Source: an uncultured Lachnospiraceae bacterium
GTDB lineage: Bacteria; Bacillota; Clostridia; Lachnospirales; Lachnospiraceae
Assembly (NCBI GenBank): GCA_900316665.1
Contig: ONDV01000017.1
Location: 1 to 64,000, forward strand
Length of the DNA: 64,000 nucleotides
Direction of reading: 5' to 3'
Notes under the pieces: generated by a model
What the model saw: the letters and a program-made list of their open reading frames with translations, nothing else
Database searches by the model: none
What the model was told of the DNA's origin: nothing
Shown here: positions 63,230-64,000 of the stretch, one piece after another
Layout of the letters: each line of letters opens with the position of its first letter
How positions within the stretch are numbered: position 1 is the stretch's first letter
Translations under genes and position numbers: made by a program

Positions 63230-63976
63230 TCAGACATAACCGTAAAAACCTCTGACCGATACCTCTCCGGCATCAACGTAAACGATTTTTCCATCTCTCT
63301 CGACCATAAGCCTTCCGGTTTCGTCCACGCCATGTGATATACCGTCATAATGACCCTGGGGATCCAGTACCTTCACAGGTCTTTCCTTGTTTACAAGCCG
63401 GCCGTTGTATTCATCCAGAAACCCGGACAGGTCATGAGTCTTCAGAAAGAGATCATAGTAAACCATGAAGCGCTCCCAGATCTTCTCCATCACGTCCCGC
63501 CTTTTTGCCATACGACCGCCCAGCTCTAAGTCAAGCGATGTGGCAATATCTTTTATATCAGAAGGGAAAGACGTCTGGTGCACATTTACTCCTATGCCGA
63601 CTATCACATACTTCACCTTCCCTTTTTCAGGAATCATTTCAGTAAGTATCCCGCATATCTTCTTATGGGAAATAAGTATATCATTCGGCCACTTGATCTC
63701 AGTCTTCAATGGATAGAGAGACTCCACTGCCGACGCCACTGCCATGGCAGCTGCTGTCGTGATCCTCGGAACGCATTCGATCGGCACATTTGGATACATT
63801 ATCATACTTGTTGCTACAGAATCATGCGAAGGAGATTTCCATACATGCCCGGATCTTCCCCGGCCTCCCGTCTGCTGTCCGGCAGAGACGACCGTAAACT
63901 CCGGAGAAGAATTCCCACGTCTCTTCAGCTCATTATTTGTAGAATCAATAGTGTCAAAATATTCAAAATGTATCAA
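63230..63976 (-). CDS. birA: Biotin-[acetyl-CoA-carboxylase] ligase without DNA-binding domain
   Basis: The enzyme attaches biotin to carboxyl carrier protein through biotinyl-AMP. The 248-residue protein begins with DTIDSTNNELK, has the biotin loop QTGGRGRSGHVWKSP, then KWPNDILISHKKICGIL and a C-terminal SH3-like domain. The helix-turn-helix domain of bifunctional BirA is absent, so it is a catalytic-only (group I) ligase. AGGAG lies upstream of the ATG. A gene upstream would lie outside the window. Confidence 0.96.
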   Translation of the reverse strand: MIHFEYFDTIDSTNNELKRRGNSSPEFTVVSAGQQTGGRGRSGHVWKSPSHDSVATSMIMYPNVPIECVPRITTAAAMAVASAVESLYPLKTEIKWPNDILISHKKICGILTEMIPEKGKVKYVIVGIGVNVHQTSFPSDIKDIATSLDLELGGRMAKRRDVMEKIWERFMVYYDLFLKTHDLSGFLDEYNGRLVNKERPVKVLDPQGHYDGISHGVDETGRLMVERDGKIVYVDAGEVSVRGFYGYV

Positions 63977-64000
63977 AGTAATTCTCCTGTCACTCTACTC

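Noticed and set aside
1-64000. CRISPR array, prophage or intact insertion sequence
   Set aside because: No regularly spaced direct repeats, integrase, capsid or transposase genes were seen on either strand.

Overview
The window looks like a chromosomal segment of a low-to-mid GC Firmicute of the class Clostridia, most likely a member of the Lachnospiraceae. The evidence is the conserved block ylxM-ffh-rpsP-khpA-rimM-trmD-rplS-rbgA-rnhB-ylqG/ylqH, a class II GalT, sigma-A type promoters (TTGACA, 17 nt, TATAAT), GGAGG-type ribosome binding sites, a CIRCE element, and butyrate-clostridial style sugar operons. Genus-level placement is inference. Nearly all genes lie on the minus strand; only a DMT transporter, a ClC channel and a GH13 enzyme are on the plus strand. 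No rRNA, tRNA, CRISPR array, prophage or intact insertion sequence was recognised.

Region by region (minus strand, so transcription runs from high to low coordinates). 129-12398: housekeeping block from YlxM/Ffh through ribosomal proteins S16 and L19, tRNA/ribosome maturation (RimM, TrmD, RbgA), two signal peptidases, RNase HII, the FliK-like and FlhB-like partners, YraN, Der, PlsY and GpsA. 12440-15455: copper efflux (CsoR, CopA with a fused C-terminal CopZ-like domain) under a clear CsoR-type operator. 15499-19700: phosphoribosyltransferase, YwlG, AlaS and a small membrane protein. 19814-25199: EamA transporter, purine nucleoside salvage (PunA, amidohydrolase, metallo-hydrolase) and a ClC channel. 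25434-35772: a galactoside operon (TetR regulator, GH2 beta-galactosidase, a GT-B-like protein of unknown function, GPH symporter, GH36 alpha-galactosidase) that runs with overlapping genes into a sirtuin and a secreted nuclease. 35822-42459: class II GalT, RsuA, a four-domain GGDEF/EAL protein and a COG2509-type flavoprotein. 42585-44993: Lon under a CIRCE operator. 45005-50039: methionine synthesis from homocysteine (a homocysteine methyltransferase/MTHFR fusion, MetH without activation domain, and the separate activation protein). 50032-53727: phosphoesterase, a ParB-like/BMP fusion, DAHP synthase. 54164-63976: hypothetical genes, HD-GYP protein, GH13 enzyme, HicAB toxin-antitoxin, an InlB-repeat secreted protein, a membrane EAL protein and BirA.

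The galactoside genes form a coherent pathway: uptake by the GPH symporter, hydrolysis of alpha- and beta-galactosides by GH36 and GH2 enzymes, and entry of galactose into the Leloir pathway through GalT in the next operon. The three cyclic-di-GMP proteins all carry phosphodiesterase-type domains, while every GGDEF domain seen is degenerate.

The most interesting non-coding signal is a family of long, nearly palindromic intergenic repeats (1-124, 25214-25433, 53831-54128, plus a core fragment near 23837), each beside the 3' end of a gene. Other points worth a look are two tandem perfect hairpins at the end of the alpha-galactosidase gene, a strong terminator placed inside the rpsP-rplS cluster, possible leaderless starts of ylxM and the second lepB, and the sirtuin/nuclease tail of the galactoside operon.
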